Notes: a model not told the origin generated them from the sequence alone. Shown: positions 8,673-17,962, counted from the stretch's first letter. The stretch is DNA of 64,000 nucleotides from Pontibacter akesuensis (GCF_001611675.1 NZ_CP014766.1:744001-808000), one strand, 5' to 3'. A program made the numbers and translations.

Positions 8673-9614
8673 TTATTTTAACATTGTACTGTAAATACTT
8701 TTTGAATTATGAACGTGCTCCTGATAAGATACTAATCTTGATGTATCGTTTTTCACAAAAGCTGTTACCTGCTTATATACTCCAGGCTTATATTTTTTAT
8801 CGATAGTATCATCAAATTCATAAGCCTCAACAGAAATACTCCCCAACGCTTGTATATTAAGCCCCTCTAAAGGTTTAAGGTAAATTCTTCTTTTGCGTGT
8901 CAGCAGCTCTAGTGACCACCTACCTGCGCTTTCCCAATTGGCTGCATAGGAGAATAGCACCCCTTTTTCAGTTATTCCTGCTCCAACAAAGTTAGATGGA
9001 GAATGCCACGAGATGTTACCTGCCTGCGCGTAAGCTTGCCATTGCTCAGGTTTGCCTGCCAGAAAGAACGCCAGGTCAACTACATGAGTAGAGTTTGCAA
9101 AGAACCAATTCTCTTTCACACCAGCAGCTTTCTCAAGTGGTTCAATCCGGTGAGCCCATTCCGTAAACTCAAACTGCATGCTCATAAGCCCTCCATCTTC
9201 CTCTATAAGCTTTTCTGCTTCCAACACCGATGTATAGTACCTCCTATTGTATGCTATGTAAATTTCACTAGCATAACTTTTAATTTCTTCTTCGTGCGCT
9301 ATCAACTCTTCAATACTTATTGCTGCGGGTTTTTCCACCAATATTTTACGAACTCCCGCATTTAACAAGAGCAATAGTGTCTTCATTAAAGACTCTGTAC
9401 CTGTCGCGATTATAGCCTGCGTATTAGGAGCAACATTCCCTTCTGCAATGTACATCTCTATACCGCCAGTTACAGGAGAGACTCCTGTTGCTTGCTCAAA
9501 CTTCTCTGCAGAACTCTGCCCCCTGCCAACTACACTGAAGGTTACTTTCATATCCTGCAATACTTCGGCATAGGCTACGGCCATAGGACCTGTCCCAATT
9601 ATTAGTGTTTCCAT
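8673..9614 (-). CDS. Gfo/Idh/MocA-family oxidoreductase
   Basis: 313 residues. The N-terminal Rossmann fold has the nucleotide loop GTGPMAVAYAE (7-17), then LVEKPAAI, the E-K-P motif whose Lys is catalytic in the Gfo/Idh/MocA family. The C-terminal domain carries YNRRYY and HVVDLAFFL (substrate-side His and Asp). Enzymes of this family oxidise or reduce sugar hydroxyls with NAD(P). Neither it nor its neighbour is part of the minimal nonulosonic acid pathway, so it may alter a side carbon or make an acyl precursor. 22 nt separate it from the second Gfo/Idh gene upstream. Confidence 0.83.
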   Translation of the reverse strand: METLIIGTGPMAVAYAEVLQDMKVTFSVVGRGQSSAEKFEQATGVSPVTGGIEMYIAEGNVAPNTQAIIATGTESLMKTLLLLLNAGVRKILVEKPAAISIEELIAHEEEIKSYASEIYIAYNRRYYTSVLEAEKLIEEDGGLMSMQFEFTEWAHRIEPLEKAAGVKENWFFANSTHVVDLAFFLAGKPEQWQAYAQAGNISWHSPSNFVGAGITEKGVLFSYAANWESAGRWSLELLTRKRRIYLKPLEGLNIQALGSISVEAYEFDDTIDKKYKPGVYKQVTAFVKNDTSRLVSYQEHVHNSKSIYSTMLK

Positions 9615-9636
9615 ATTGGTAATCGGTGTTTTGTGA

Positions 9637-10605
9637 TTAGGTAATTGGGCACGTGTCTGTAAGCTGCCCCGACAATTGCTGATACTTTTCTAGTAATACT
9701 TCAAGGTATGGAACATGCGCTTGATACGCCTCTTCGTATGTAGGTAAGTCACAAGTTCCTTTTTTGAAAAGTTGTTCTGCCAGCCTTGTTGTAAGAGTGC
9801 TTTGATATTCTACTGTATATTCTGAAACCACTGCTTTGTTTTCATGATTGAAGCTCACTACCTCGTTGCCTGCTCCCTCAGTAACAATCCATCTATATTT
9901 ATCTGCTGAGATACTGGTGGTTAATATACCTGGAGTTCCCCTATCAGAAGTGATTGTAAATAAGCTCCCATTCTCTAGAGTGCCCTTGATGGTTCCAACA
10001 AATTCAATGTGCCCAGATCGTTTACTATCTAAAACTTCGTTCTCTACCCACACCGCATCCAGTGTATCCACCGATGAACCGGATAAGTATGAGACTAGGT
10101 CAATAAAATGTATTCCATTACAGGCTAAACCCCAGTTCATGCCATAGGTATGAAGGGTTATACTAGTACCTACACTCTGTATCTCTTGTTTGATTTGCTG
10201 AAAGTGCCTCATCATTCTTCTTGGATGATTCACCCAAGTGGCGACTCCCTTGTCTAACAGCATTGCTCTAACCTCATCATAGGATTTCTGTTTTTGAAAC
10301 AGCACCTTTTCCAAGATTAAAAATTTAACAGCATGATCTTCAAGTAGCTTTGTTACTACACTTTCTCTAACACCTGCATTTGTAGCAATGATCGCTATAT
10401 CTATATTGTTAGGCAGCTTATCCCAGTTAGATACAAAATATACCTTGTGCATATGTTCAACCTCTCCAGACCGTTGCTGTGCTATTCTCAATGACTCCAC
10501 TGATGGGTCAATCACAAATATATTTTGGGGTTTGTTGTACTTTAAAAGCCCTTGCAGATGCCTGCTACCAAGTTGTCCTGCACCAACTATTAGATTGTTT
10601 TTCAT
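9637..10605 (-). CDS. Gfo/Idh/MocA-family oxidoreductase (second copy)
   Basis: 322 residues. The dinucleotide loop GAGQLGSRHLQGL lies at about 8-20 and ILEKVLFQ at about 97-104 replaces the canonical E-K-P with E-K-V. The C-terminal half contains NHPRRMMRHFQ and GIHFIDLVSYLSG, the His/Asp pair typical of the substrate domain. It is distinct in sequence from the neighbouring Gfo/Idh protein, so this is not a recent duplication. It follows the CMP-sugar synthetase gene by 1 nt and is therefore almost surely co-transcribed and translationally coupled with it. The altered E-K-V motif is worth noting but the catalytic Lys is kept. Confidence 0.8.
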   Translation of the reverse strand: MKNNLIVGAGQLGSRHLQGLLKYNKPQNIFVIDPSVESLRIAQQRSGEVEHMHKVYFVSNWDKLPNNIDIAIIATNAGVRESVVTKLLEDHAVKFLILEKVLFQKQKSYDEVRAMLLDKGVATWVNHPRRMMRHFQQIKQEIQSVGTSITLHTYGMNWGLACNGIHFIDLVSYLSGSSVDTLDAVWVENEVLDSKRSGHIEFVGTIKGTLENGSLFTITSDRGTPGILTTSISADKYRWIVTEGAGNEVVSFNHENKAVVSEYTVEYQSTLTTRLAEQLFKKGTCDLPTYEEAYQAHVPYLEVLLEKYQQLSGQLTDTCPIT

Positions 10606-10606
10606 A

Positions 10607-11287
10607 TTATTTGAGATCCTTAATGAGTAGCTCTGCTAGGTTAAAATCTACCAGATCATCGATGTCAACAGAAGAAGCTTTATTCATTAAATATTTTTGT
10701 TTCTTTAGTCCTGATAGCCCTACTTCTTTAAATTTTGAGACTTTTATAATATAGATCGCTCCGTTCAGCTCATATACCGTTGGACAGTCTTGTCTTCTCG
10801 TGAATTTTCCCTCTTTTGAACTCTCGAGATAACCATCAACCCCTTCCTCAAATAGAACATAATATGGGTTTGCATCTGTTTCTTTAACCGAAACTATTAT
10901 TTCTGTTGTATCATTTATCAAGCCCATTGCTTCTTTGAGATGGCTTGCAGTCCTAAGAGGTGAGGTTGGCTGTAGCAGGACTATATAATCGTACACATTA
11001 CCCAAACTTTCATAAAAAGCAAGGGCATGCATCAGGACCTGCTCAGAAGTTGCGCTATCTGTGCTTAACTCTGGAGGCCTGATAAAAGGCACTGACAATC
11101 CGTACGCACGAACTACTTCTGCTATTTGTAGATCATCTGTAGAAACACATATATTTAAATCTTCACTTACTCCTCTTGCTGCATCTACAGTGTATAAAAT
11201 GAGAGGTTTCTCGTTGAGAAGCTTAATATTTTTACCTGGCAACCCTTTAGATCCTCCTCTTGCAGGTATTAGGTACAAAATTTTCAT
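10607..11287 (-). CDS. legF: CMP-nonulosonic acid synthetase (acylneuraminate cytidylyltransferase)
   Basis: 226 residues of the NeuA/LegF/PseF family. The CTP-binding loop PARGGSKGLPGKN is at 8-20, followed by LLQPTSPLR (about 105-113) and the C-terminal VDIDDLVDF stretch with metal-binding acidic residues. It activates a free nonulosonic acid with CTP to give the CMP-sugar donor. The surrounding LegB/LegC/LegG/LegI set points to legionaminic acid rather than neuraminic or pseudaminic acid, hence the symbol. Immediately downstream of the CBS-nucleotidyltransferase gene with no gap (11288/11287). Confidence 0.88.
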   Translation of the reverse strand: MKILYLIPARGGSKGLPGKNIKLLNEKPLILYTVDAARGVSEDLNICVSTDDLQIAEVVRAYGLSVPFIRPPELSTDSATSEQVLMHALAFYESLGNVYDYIVLLQPTSPLRTASHLKEAMGLINDTTEIIVSVKETDANPYYVLFEEGVDGYLESSKEGKFTRRQDCPTVYELNGAIYIIKVSKFKEVGLSGLKKQKYLMNKASSVDIDDLVDFNLAELLIKDLK

Positions 11288-12334
11288 CTAGAATTTTATA
11301 TGGTGTATGTCTTCCTGAGCTTTTTGGAAATCTTCAGGCTTGCCAATATCTAACCAGTACCCTCTCAATGGATAGGAGTTTACCTTCATGCCCTTCTTAA
11401 TCAACAGCTCCATTAAATCAGTCGTATTATAGAAGCTATCTCTAGGGATATACTCAAGAACTTCTTTCTTAAGTAGGTATATCCCACCATTTGAGTAATA
11501 TGTATAGGAAGGTTTCTCCTTAAAACTCTTGATGTTGTTATCTTCCGTTTCTAATACTGCGTAGGGCACTTTTACTGTATAAGGAATAGTGACTACAGAA
11601 ATAGCTGCATCTTTTTTAATGAAGTCAATAAAAAAGTCTTCATAATCAAGGTTGGTAAGCAGATCAGAGTTGGAAACCAAAATATAGTCATGTTGAAGAT
11701 CCTTAATTTTGCTAACAGCACCTAGAGTACCAAGTGGCGCATCTTCCCAAACGTATTTTATATTTATATACTTAGAGCTGCCATCAGCAAAGTATTCCTC
11801 CAGTTGTTCCCCTAAGTATCTCACAGATATCCATATATCGTCAATACCGAAGCTAACTAACCGGTCTATATTATGCTCTATGATGGGTTTATCTCCAATC
11901 TTAAGCAAAGGTTTAGGTGTCGTATCTGTATGAGGGCGTAACCGTTCTCCTCTTCCTCCCGCCATTAAGATAGCATCAATGGGCAGGTAGGATTTTAAAA
12001 ATCTAAAGTTTATAATATTAGCTATCCTTCCTTCCTTGCAAAGGACTGGTATTATTTTATAATTATTTTTACGATAGGTTATAACTTCATCAATCGTATA
12101 GTTGCCTCGCTGTACAAACTTAGGGTTCGGCTGCGTAAAGCTGTCAACTAAGTCTTCTAATGTCAACCCCTTCAAGAAGCCGCGGCGTATATCTCCGTCA
12201 GTTAAGGAGCCAAGTAGTCTTTCCTTCTCATCCACAACAAAAAGTATTGCATCGAGTGCCAGCTCATTTAACTGAACTAAAGCCTCTTTTAAAGTCGACT
12301 GGCTCTTTATGATATGCTTTCGGTAATCGATCAT
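11288..12334 (-). CDS. ptmE: CBS-domain nucleotidyltransferase (PtmE-like, glucosamine-1-phosphate guanylyltransferase)
   Basis: 348 residues. Two CBS domains fill about 1-115 (ILFVVDEKERLLGSLTDGDI is typical), followed by a sugar-nucleotidyltransferase domain with MAGGRGERLRPHT (123-135) and TPKPLLKIGD. This architecture is that of Campylobacter PtmE, which makes GDP-glucosamine at the head of the GDP-linked legionaminic acid route; relatives in other clusters make other NDP-sugars. Co-occurrence with legB, legC, legG and legI supports the PtmE assignment and a GDP-linked pathway. 2 nt after the PIG-L deacetylase gene. Nucleotide preference cannot be read from the sequence. Confidence 0.82.
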   Translation of the reverse strand: MIDYRKHIIKSQSTLKEALVQLNELALDAILFVVDEKERLLGSLTDGDIRRGFLKGLTLEDLVDSFTQPNPKFVQRGNYTIDEVITYRKNNYKIIPVLCKEGRIANIINFRFLKSYLPIDAILMAGGRGERLRPHTDTTPKPLLKIGDKPIIEHNIDRLVSFGIDDIWISVRYLGEQLEEYFADGSSKYINIKYVWEDAPLGTLGAVSKIKDLQHDYILVSNSDLLTNLDYEDFFIDFIKKDAAISVVTIPYTVKVPYAVLETEDNNIKSFKEKPSYTYYSNGGIYLLKKEVLEYIPRDSFYNTTDLMELLIKKGMKVNSYPLRGYWLDIGKPEDFQKAQEDIHHIKF

Positions 12335-12336
12335 GC

Positions 12337-13005
12337 TTATTTATCAATGTATTTTATTAGCTGGAAAGCCTCCGCATAATGCACTCCAACACTAGCCCCT
12401 CTAAAATGAGCCAGTGCTTTTATATTTTCTAATGATCGAGGAAAAGGGTGCTCGCCTAGCTCTGACTCATAAATCTTCATAATCTCAAGCTTCTGCTCCA
12501 AGTGCTCTGAAATATCTATGAAGTAGTTTGGCAAGAATGCTTTTTCTGGAAGCACTGGAGCAAACTCTGTCTCAGAGATACATTCATACATAAGCACACG
12601 CTTAATAAATGGATAACGGAATGATTTAGTGCAGGCCATCACAGCATCAAAAATAACTCTATGATCAGAGTGCGCGTCAGACCTGTTCAAAGAGTAGATG
12701 ATTTCAGGCTTAACCTCTTGGAAAATAGCGGATATTTCAGGTACCATTTTAATCAAGCTAGAGCTTGACAGCGTCATTGTAGGGTAATCGAGTTTGAATG
12801 TCTGCTTGACACCTAGCAGGTCTGCAACCCTTACAATTTCTTCCTGCCTTGTTCTAACCCTACTCTCCGAAAAACCATCCTTTTCGAATATATTGGTAAC
12901 GATCAACCAATATATTTCATCCCCATTTTTCTTATGCTTGAGTAAAGCACCGCCTACACCAAGAACTTCATCATCCGGATGAGCAGAAATAACTATTACT
13001 CTCAT
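12337..13005 (-). CDS. PIG-L/LmbE family deacetylase
   Basis: 222 residues with the zinc motif SAHPDDEVLG (7-16: His, Asp, Asp, Glu) and the distal RSDAHSDHRVI carrying the third metal His. The family removes N-acetyl groups from GlcNAc-type sugars (PIG-L, MshB, BshB). No signal peptide, so cytoplasmic. It is locked in the operon, 1 nt from legG upstream and 2 nt from ptmE downstream. Not needed for plain di-N-acetyl legionaminic acid, so it may free an amino group for a different acyl group, perhaps added by the nearby GNAT enzyme. That pairing is inference. Confidence 0.87.
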   Translation of the reverse strand: MRVIVISAHPDDEVLGVGGALLKHKKNGDEIYWLIVTNIFEKDGFSESRVRTRQEEIVRVADLLGVKQTFKLDYPTMTLSSSSLIKMVPEISAIFQEVKPEIIYSLNRSDAHSDHRVIFDAVMACTKSFRYPFIKRVLMYECISETEFAPVLPEKAFLPNYFIDISEHLEQKLEIMKIYESELGEHPFPRSLENIKALAHFRGASVGVHYAEAFQLIKYIDK

Positions 13006-13006
13006 T

Positions 13007-14176
13007 TTAGTAAGTTATATTTTTATAAATTAATGTGTCATTCACTTCAAGTTCTGCTAATATCTTAACGATCTTTTCTGAAGCATTACCGTCTCCATAT
13101 GGGTTGTACTTGGTGGCTACACCTGCAAGAAACTCATCATCAGTAAGCACTTTGTCTATAGCTCTTGATATTTCACTTTCTTCATTATTCACAAAAATAA
13201 CATTACTTCCGCATGCTCTACCACGTTGTCTACTTCCTATGTTTATTGCTGGTAAACCCAAAGACGGTGCCTCAAGCAAGCCTGAACTAGAATTGCCTAA
13301 AAGGCAAGTAGCATGCCTTAACAGGTTTACATAAGTAATTCTGTCCAAATTTTGAAAAAGCATAAACTGCTCAGGATACTTAGCTGAATAATCTTTATAA
13401 GCTTCAACAATTGCGTAGTTTCCAGGATCAGAATTTGGATAATTAATAAAGCACTTAACTCCTGATTTTTGTATTGCTATTAGCGTTTCTTGTATGTGCT
13501 TTTCTTGGTCCTCTACTTCTGTAATAATTGAATGTTGGATAAGCACAAAATAGGCCTCATCGACAACATTAAAATCTAGTCGCTTACTTAGCTCTTCTTT
13601 AGAGACGTAAGGAGTATTTACAAATCTATCTAAGGCAGGATTTCCTACAACATTAATCCTCCACTCATCCTCACCCAATCTAATCAGATTCTCTTTATGA
13701 GCCTCAAGTGATGGAAAATGTAAATGTGCAAACTTGCTTGCTGCATATCTTACAGAATTATCAATATTGCCATCTTTGGCAATATCTCCTCCAAAGAAAT
13801 GTGCAACTGCTATATTTAGAAAGGCTGCGGTCATCGTGACAGAAATAGCTTCTTCTCTATCACCTGCAACTAAAATAATATCTGGCTTTACCCTGAGAAA
13901 AGTTTGCGCTAGAGCAGGAATTTGATACCCAATTGAGGAAATTCTTCCAACTTTACTATTTGTGTCTAGTAAGTTGAAGATATAATCTTCAATCTTGAAC
14001 CCATCATTTTCAACATAGCGGGCAGTATATCCGAAGTTATCAGATAAATGAGGTCCGGTTACGACAATACTAAAGTCAAATCGATTATCGTTTGCTAGCT
14101 TCTCATAAACAGAAACTAATAAATCATATTCAGATCGAGCACCAGTGACAGCTAATACCTTTTTCCTACGTTCCAT
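13007..14176 (-). CDS. legG: hydrolysing NDP-sugar 2-epimerase (NeuC/LegG family)
   Basis: 389 residues of the UDP-GlcNAc 2-epimerase fold: KKVLAVTGARSEYDLL at the N-terminus, VAGDREEA at about 101-108, AHFFGGD, and the C-terminal GNSSSGLLEAPSLGLPAIN, which holds the nucleotide-binding Ser/Glu residues. NeuC/LegG releases the nucleotide while inverting C2, giving 2,4-diacetamido-2,4,6-trideoxymannose as substrate for LegI. The neighbouring LegB and LegC predict a 4-amino-6-deoxy substrate, favouring LegG over NeuC. Sits between the GNAT gene (2 nt) and the PIG-L gene (1 nt). Confidence 0.88.
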   Translation of the reverse strand: MERRKKVLAVTGARSEYDLLVSVYEKLANDNRFDFSIVVTGPHLSDNFGYTARYVENDGFKIEDYIFNLLDTNSKVGRISSIGYQIPALAQTFLRVKPDIILVAGDREEAISVTMTAAFLNIAVAHFFGGDIAKDGNIDNSVRYAASKFAHLHFPSLEAHKENLIRLGEDEWRINVVGNPALDRFVNTPYVSKEELSKRLDFNVVDEAYFVLIQHSIITEVEDQEKHIQETLIAIQKSGVKCFINYPNSDPGNYAIVEAYKDYSAKYPEQFMLFQNLDRITYVNLLRHATCLLGNSSSGLLEAPSLGLPAINIGSRQRGRACGSNVIFVNNEESEISRAIDKVLTDDEFLAGVATKYNPYGDGNASEKIVKILAELEVNDTLIYKNITY

Positions 14177-14178
14177 TT

Positions 14179-15144
14179 TTAATATATATCTGAATCCCCC
14201 ATAGAAAATTGCCAGTTATGGATCGTTTCAAAATGCTTTTCTTTCGACTCTAAGCTTCTAATTCCAAAGTATGTAATAGGTTTTTCCATAGTAAAGCCTA
14301 ATTTCTCAGCCATAATATACTTAGGGTCATTTTGAGACAGCCAAAGATTAACTGAAGTAATCATTGTTGTATTCTTAGCTTCATAGTAGCTAAGAACTTT
14401 AGATACTAAACTTCTTATTAGTTCTACATCAGTAGGCACACAGAGTTCAACAATGTCAATTTCAGTAACTTTATCTAAGCTAGTGGAGGTTAAAAAAGTT
14501 TTTGCTACAGCATAGTACCTTTCATCTTCAACATCAACTTCGAAAATTATATATTTATTGGATGGATTGTTAACGTACCTCCACTCTAAATATTCTTTTG
14601 TCCTATTTACTGATACTACGTCTTTCCTCAGATTGGACAAAAAACTACTGTAGTGTGAAGTAGTAAAATTTTCTATTACTTCTATATTTTCATCACTTCC
14701 TCTCCTAAAACTTTCTACTTCAAGTTTCAATGTTGGTATAGCAGCAAGATCTTTCCATTTTAAATTTTTTATGAATCCATAATGAGAGTTCCTATTAGGA
14801 AAACCCCATACAGCAGTCACATTAAATTTCTCCTGTATTGTCTTATAAAGGCTTTCTGCTAAAGTTGTAAATATACCTCTTCCCGCATAGTCTGGATGTG
14901 TCATGGTTGTCATAGAGAGTGAAGTCAAGCTTACATCTCCATTCACAATAAGCTCTACAGGGGAAACCGCATAATGTCCAGCAAGCGTTTCACCATCCCA
15001 CATGAGCTTAATCATAGGTTTGCTAACAGGATTATTCAAAAACCGCCACCTCCAGTATTCGACTGACATCTCCTGATTAAAGGCGAGTTTGAATAATTCC
15101 AGAATTTTAGGCTCATCACCTATTTTGTAATCAGTAACTTCCAT
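14179..15144 (-). CDS. GNAT-family N-acyltransferase
   Basis: 321 residues. The N-terminal half has GNAT features: EYWRWRFLNNP, a pattern common in sugar-cluster acyltransferases, and MTHPDYAGRGIFTTLAESL at about residues 82-100, which includes the acyl-CoA-binding G-R-G loop. A second W-R-Y-V-N-N-P segment in the middle (about 190) suggests a two-lobed, possibly duplicated GNAT. It is inserted between the synthase and epimerase genes with 3 and 2 nt gaps, so it belongs to the pathway. Either it acylates the sugar amino group with a group other than acetyl, or it provides the 5-N-acyl group on GDP-GlcN at the pathway start. Confidence 0.8.
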   Translation of the reverse strand: MEVTDYKIGDEPKILELFKLAFNQEMSVEYWRWRFLNNPVSKPMIKLMWDGETLAGHYAVSPVELIVNGDVSLTSLSMTTMTHPDYAGRGIFTTLAESLYKTIQEKFNVTAVWGFPNRNSHYGFIKNLKWKDLAAIPTLKLEVESFRRGSDENIEVIENFTTSHYSSFLSNLRKDVVSVNRTKEYLEWRYVNNPSNKYIIFEVDVEDERYYAVAKTFLTSTSLDKVTEIDIVELCVPTDVELIRSLVSKVLSYYEAKNTTMITSVNLWLSQNDPKYIMAEKLGFTMEKPITYFGIRSLESKEKHFETIHNWQFSMGDSDIY

Positions 15145-15147
15145 AGC

Positions 15148-16176
15148 TTATTGTATATGTGACCAATCAAGTATTTCTCCCGCTTGTAATGGTTTGACAA
15201 CTTTTCTACCTACTACTCTCGGAATATACATTGAAGAAATTCCACTACCAGGCCTTTTCACTTCTAAGTCAGACAAACCAATTTCATCGCCTACTTCTAA
15301 GTTGACCTTAACATGTAAACTTTTCCTTGCCAAATCCTTATTCTTCAACTCCGAAGATGTGGGCTCTTTCCTTCCATCACCATTAATAGCTTTTTCAATA
15401 TTTCTAATTGCTGACACCATCGCCTTCAACTCATCCGGTTCAAGTGACGCTTTGTGATCTGGACCTGGAAGATCTCTATCAAGAGTAAAATGTTTTTCTA
15501 TAACTTTTGCACCCAAAGCTACGGCCGCAACTGGTACTTCAATTCCCAAAGTATGGTCAGAATATCCGATATTAACTTTGAAGGCTTGCTGTATTGTTAG
15601 CATCGCATTTAAATTAACATCTTCATACTTTGTAGGATAGTCTGTGTTACAGTGCAAGACGGTGACCTTATCTAGATCTACTCCTTCCCCTTTTAGAACA
15701 CTTAAGGCCTCCTCTATTTCACCTAAAGTTGCCATACCTGTTGATATAACTATAGGTTTGCGCTTTCGGGCAATGTGCTGGAGGTAAGGGAAATTTGTTA
15801 TTTCACCAGAAGGTATTTTATAAAGATCTATTCCAAGTTGTTCCAAGAAATCTATGCTATCTTCATCAAAACCGGTTGATAAAAATTTAACTCCTTTTTG
15901 TTTTGCATATTTCAGCAACTCAACATGCATACTTTCTGTTAACTCCAGCTTTTTTAGCATGTTATACTGAGAATTCTCAATGCTATTACCACCTAGATTC
16001 TTCAATTGGTAATCAGCCTGCTTCGCTTCTTTGCTTACAAGTTTATCAGCCTTAAAAGTCTGAAACTTCACGTAGTCAACCCCAGCGTCAGCAGCAACAT
16101 CAATAAGTTGTTTGGCTAACTGAATATCACCATTGTGATTTACACCAGCTTCGGCTATTATTACTGTTTTATTCAT
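15148..16176 (-). CDS. legI: nonulosonic acid synthase (NeuB/LegI family)
   Basis: 342 residues. The NeuB TIM-barrel occupies about 1-270, with AEAGVNHNGDIQLAKQL at the N-terminus, KFQTFKADKL, LYKIPSGEITNFPYL, STGMATLGEIE, HCNTDYPT and GYSDHTLG. It ends in an SAF (antifreeze-like) domain from about 280 with GSGISSMYIPRVVGRKV. The enzyme condenses phosphoenolpyruvate with a six-carbon amino sugar to the nine-carbon acid. The overlap of 4 nt with the upstream acetyltransferase gene indicates translational coupling. Family members act on ManNAc, 2,4-diNAc-6-deoxymannose or the altrose isomer; the LegB/LegC context picks the second. Confidence 0.92.
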   Translation of the reverse strand: MNKTVIIAEAGVNHNGDIQLAKQLIDVAADAGVDYVKFQTFKADKLVSKEAKQADYQLKNLGGNSIENSQYNMLKKLELTESMHVELLKYAKQKGVKFLSTGFDEDSIDFLEQLGIDLYKIPSGEITNFPYLQHIARKRKPIVISTGMATLGEIEEALSVLKGEGVDLDKVTVLHCNTDYPTKYEDVNLNAMLTIQQAFKVNIGYSDHTLGIEVPVAAVALGAKVIEKHFTLDRDLPGPDHKASLEPDELKAMVSAIRNIEKAINGDGRKEPTSSELKNKDLARKSLHVKVNLEVGDEIGLSDLEVKRPGSGISSMYIPRVVGRKVVKPLQAGEILDWSHIQ

Positions 16177-16802
16177 TTTTTCAACTCTACGGCAGGATTC
16201 CCTACCAAAATTAAATTATCTGGCACATCTTTCACCACCACTGCACCAGCTCCGATTATAACATTTTTCCCGATAGATGTCCCTTGTTTTACCACAGCAT
16301 TTGCTCCTATAAAACTTCCTTCGCCAACACTTACATTACCAGCCAGCACGGCGCCAGGGGCAATATGTGCATAATCCCCAACTAAGCATTCATGCTCAAC
16401 AACTGCACTTGTATTTATTATAGCCCCCATACCTATACTTGCCATTGGGTTAACTATTGCTCCTCCGGAGATAAAACTTCCATTGCCTACAGTAGAAAGC
16501 TTTGAAACTGATGCAGTAGGATGAATGACTGATATGCTGTGCATTCCCTGCTCAGTAAGATGTTTTGTAAGATTTCTCCGAGCGGAGTTGTTCCCTATAC
16601 TCACAATAAAGCTTGCTTCTAAAGCGGCGAGTTTAGATAAAGTTGTTGCCTCCTGCTCATCTCCCAGATATACCAGATTGAAAGGGTTACATTTAGCCTC
16701 TACTTTGTCACAATATCCAACTATTTCGCCTCCCAGCATTTTTACAGTGTCTGCAATAACAAACGCATGACCAGAGTATCCGATGAGAACTATCCGCTGC
16801 AT
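16173..16802 (-). CDS. legH: NeuD/PglD-type sugar acetyltransferase (LegH candidate)
   Basis: 209 residues. An N-terminal Rossmann-like domain (VLIGYSGHAFVIADTV, substrate binding) is followed by a left-handed beta-helix with ASIGMGAIINTSAVVEHECL, AHIAPGAVLAGNVSVG and the closing VLVGNPAVELKK-like end. The His in VEHECL is the catalytic base position in PglD, which N-acetylates the C4 amine of UDP-4-amino-sugars. Placement 2 nt after the LegC aminotransferase matches the dehydratase-aminotransferase-acetyltransferase order of bacillosamine and legionaminic acid pathways. Confidence 0.87.
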   Translation of the reverse strand: MQRIVLIGYSGHAFVIADTVKMLGGEIVGYCDKVEAKCNPFNLVYLGDEQEATTLSKLAALEASFIVSIGNNSARRNLTKHLTEQGMHSISVIHPTASVSKLSTVGNGSFISGGAIVNPMASIGMGAIINTSAVVEHECLVGDYAHIAPGAVLAGNVSVGEGSFIGANAVVKQGTSIGKNVIIGAGAVVVKDVPDNLILVGNPAVELKK

Positions 16803-16804
16803 TG

Positions 16805-17962
16805 CTATAATCTAACGCTACTCGGAATATTTACTAACCGCTCTTCGATCCACGTACTCACACTTACATCGCCATGCAAATTATCCTGGAACATTGGCAG
16901 TTTGTGCATCAGAGTCCATGCAGGGCGCACCATAACGCCATTGCTGTTTGCCTCGGTTAAGAAAGCGTCTCTTGCTTCCTTACTTTCTAATAAAAGCACA
17001 TTCAGCCAATAGTTTGCTTTTGCATCTGACTCCTCTGTCACAAATTCCACTCCCTCAACTCCTTCAAAGAAGAGCTTATACTTGGTAGCCAATTCCCGCT
17101 TATTTTCTAAAAAAGCACCTAGTTGCTCAAGTTGAGCACAGGCTAGTGCGGCATTCAGGTTTGGCATGCGATAATTATAACCTATATGGTCGTGGTTAAA
17201 CTCCCATGCATGAGGAACCTTCGCTTGTGTTGTCAGGTGCTTTGCAAGCTTAGCTATAGCTTCGTTATTTGTTACCAGTGCACCTCCACCGCCACAGGTA
17301 ACAGTTTTATTGCCGTTAAAGCTAAACGTTCCGACTAAACCAGTGGTACCAGTATGTTTGGTTTTATGATAGCTACCCAAGGATTCAGCAGCATCTTCGA
17401 CGAGTGGAATATGCCACTCATCACATATTGCGGCTATTTTGTCTATATCACACGGAAAGCCAAAGCTGTGCATGGGCACGCAAGCAGCTATTCGTTTTCC
17501 CGTCTTCCTGTTGAAGGTAGCATTATTTTCCTTTCGCCCATTTTCCTGCAAGAAAGCTTCTAAACTAGCGGCAGATAGCCCTAAGTTATTTCTATCGATA
17601 TCTAGGAATACAGGTGAAGCTCCTAAGTAGCTAATAGCGTTGGCCGTAGCAATAAAGGTTAAGTCTTGTGAGATAACTTCATCTCCTTGGGTGACACCTG
17701 CAACGATTAGAGCCATGTGCAAGGCTGCTGTTCCGTTGACAGTTGCCACAGCATACTTTGCCCCGGTTATTTTCTGCATCATCTCCTCAAAGCGATTAAC
17801 ATATGCCCCTACTGAAGACACGAATGTTGAATCGATTGCATCAACAACATACTTTCTTTCATTCCCGACAAAGCGCGGCTCATGTAGGGGAATAAAATTT
17901 TGCCCAGGAAACAGCTCCTTGATATAGCTGATTATATTACTGTACTTACTTGATGACGTCAT
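16805..17962 (-). CDS. legC: LegC-type PLP aminotransferase (DegT/DnrJ/EryC1 family)
   Basis: 385 residues. IPLHEPRFVGNERKYVVDAI, VATVNGTAALHMAL (cofactor phosphate-binding), MHSFGFPCDID and VEDAAESLGS are typical of the family. The Schiff-base lysine is in FSFNGNKTVTCGGGG, where the N-G-N-K form is characteristic of LegC rather than of the S-x-H-x-x-K of most DegT enzymes. It transfers an amino group to the 4-keto-6-deoxy sugar made by LegB. Starts with ATG at 17962, 14 nt after legB ends. Confidence 0.9.
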   Translation of the reverse strand: MTSSSKYSNIISYIKELFPGQNFIPLHEPRFVGNERKYVVDAIDSTFVSSVGAYVNRFEEMMQKITGAKYAVATVNGTAALHMALIVAGVTQGDEVISQDLTFIATANAISYLGASPVFLDIDRNNLGLSAASLEAFLQENGRKENNATFNRKTGKRIAACVPMHSFGFPCDIDKIAAICDEWHIPLVEDAAESLGSYHKTKHTGTTGLVGTFSFNGNKTVTCGGGGALVTNNEAIAKLAKHLTTQAKVPHAWEFNHDHIGYNYRMPNLNAALACAQLEQLGAFLENKRELATKYKLFFEGVEGVEFVTEESDAKANYWLNVLLLESKEARDAFLTEANSNGVMVRPAWTLMHKLPMFQDNLHGDVSVSTWIEERLVNIPSSVRL

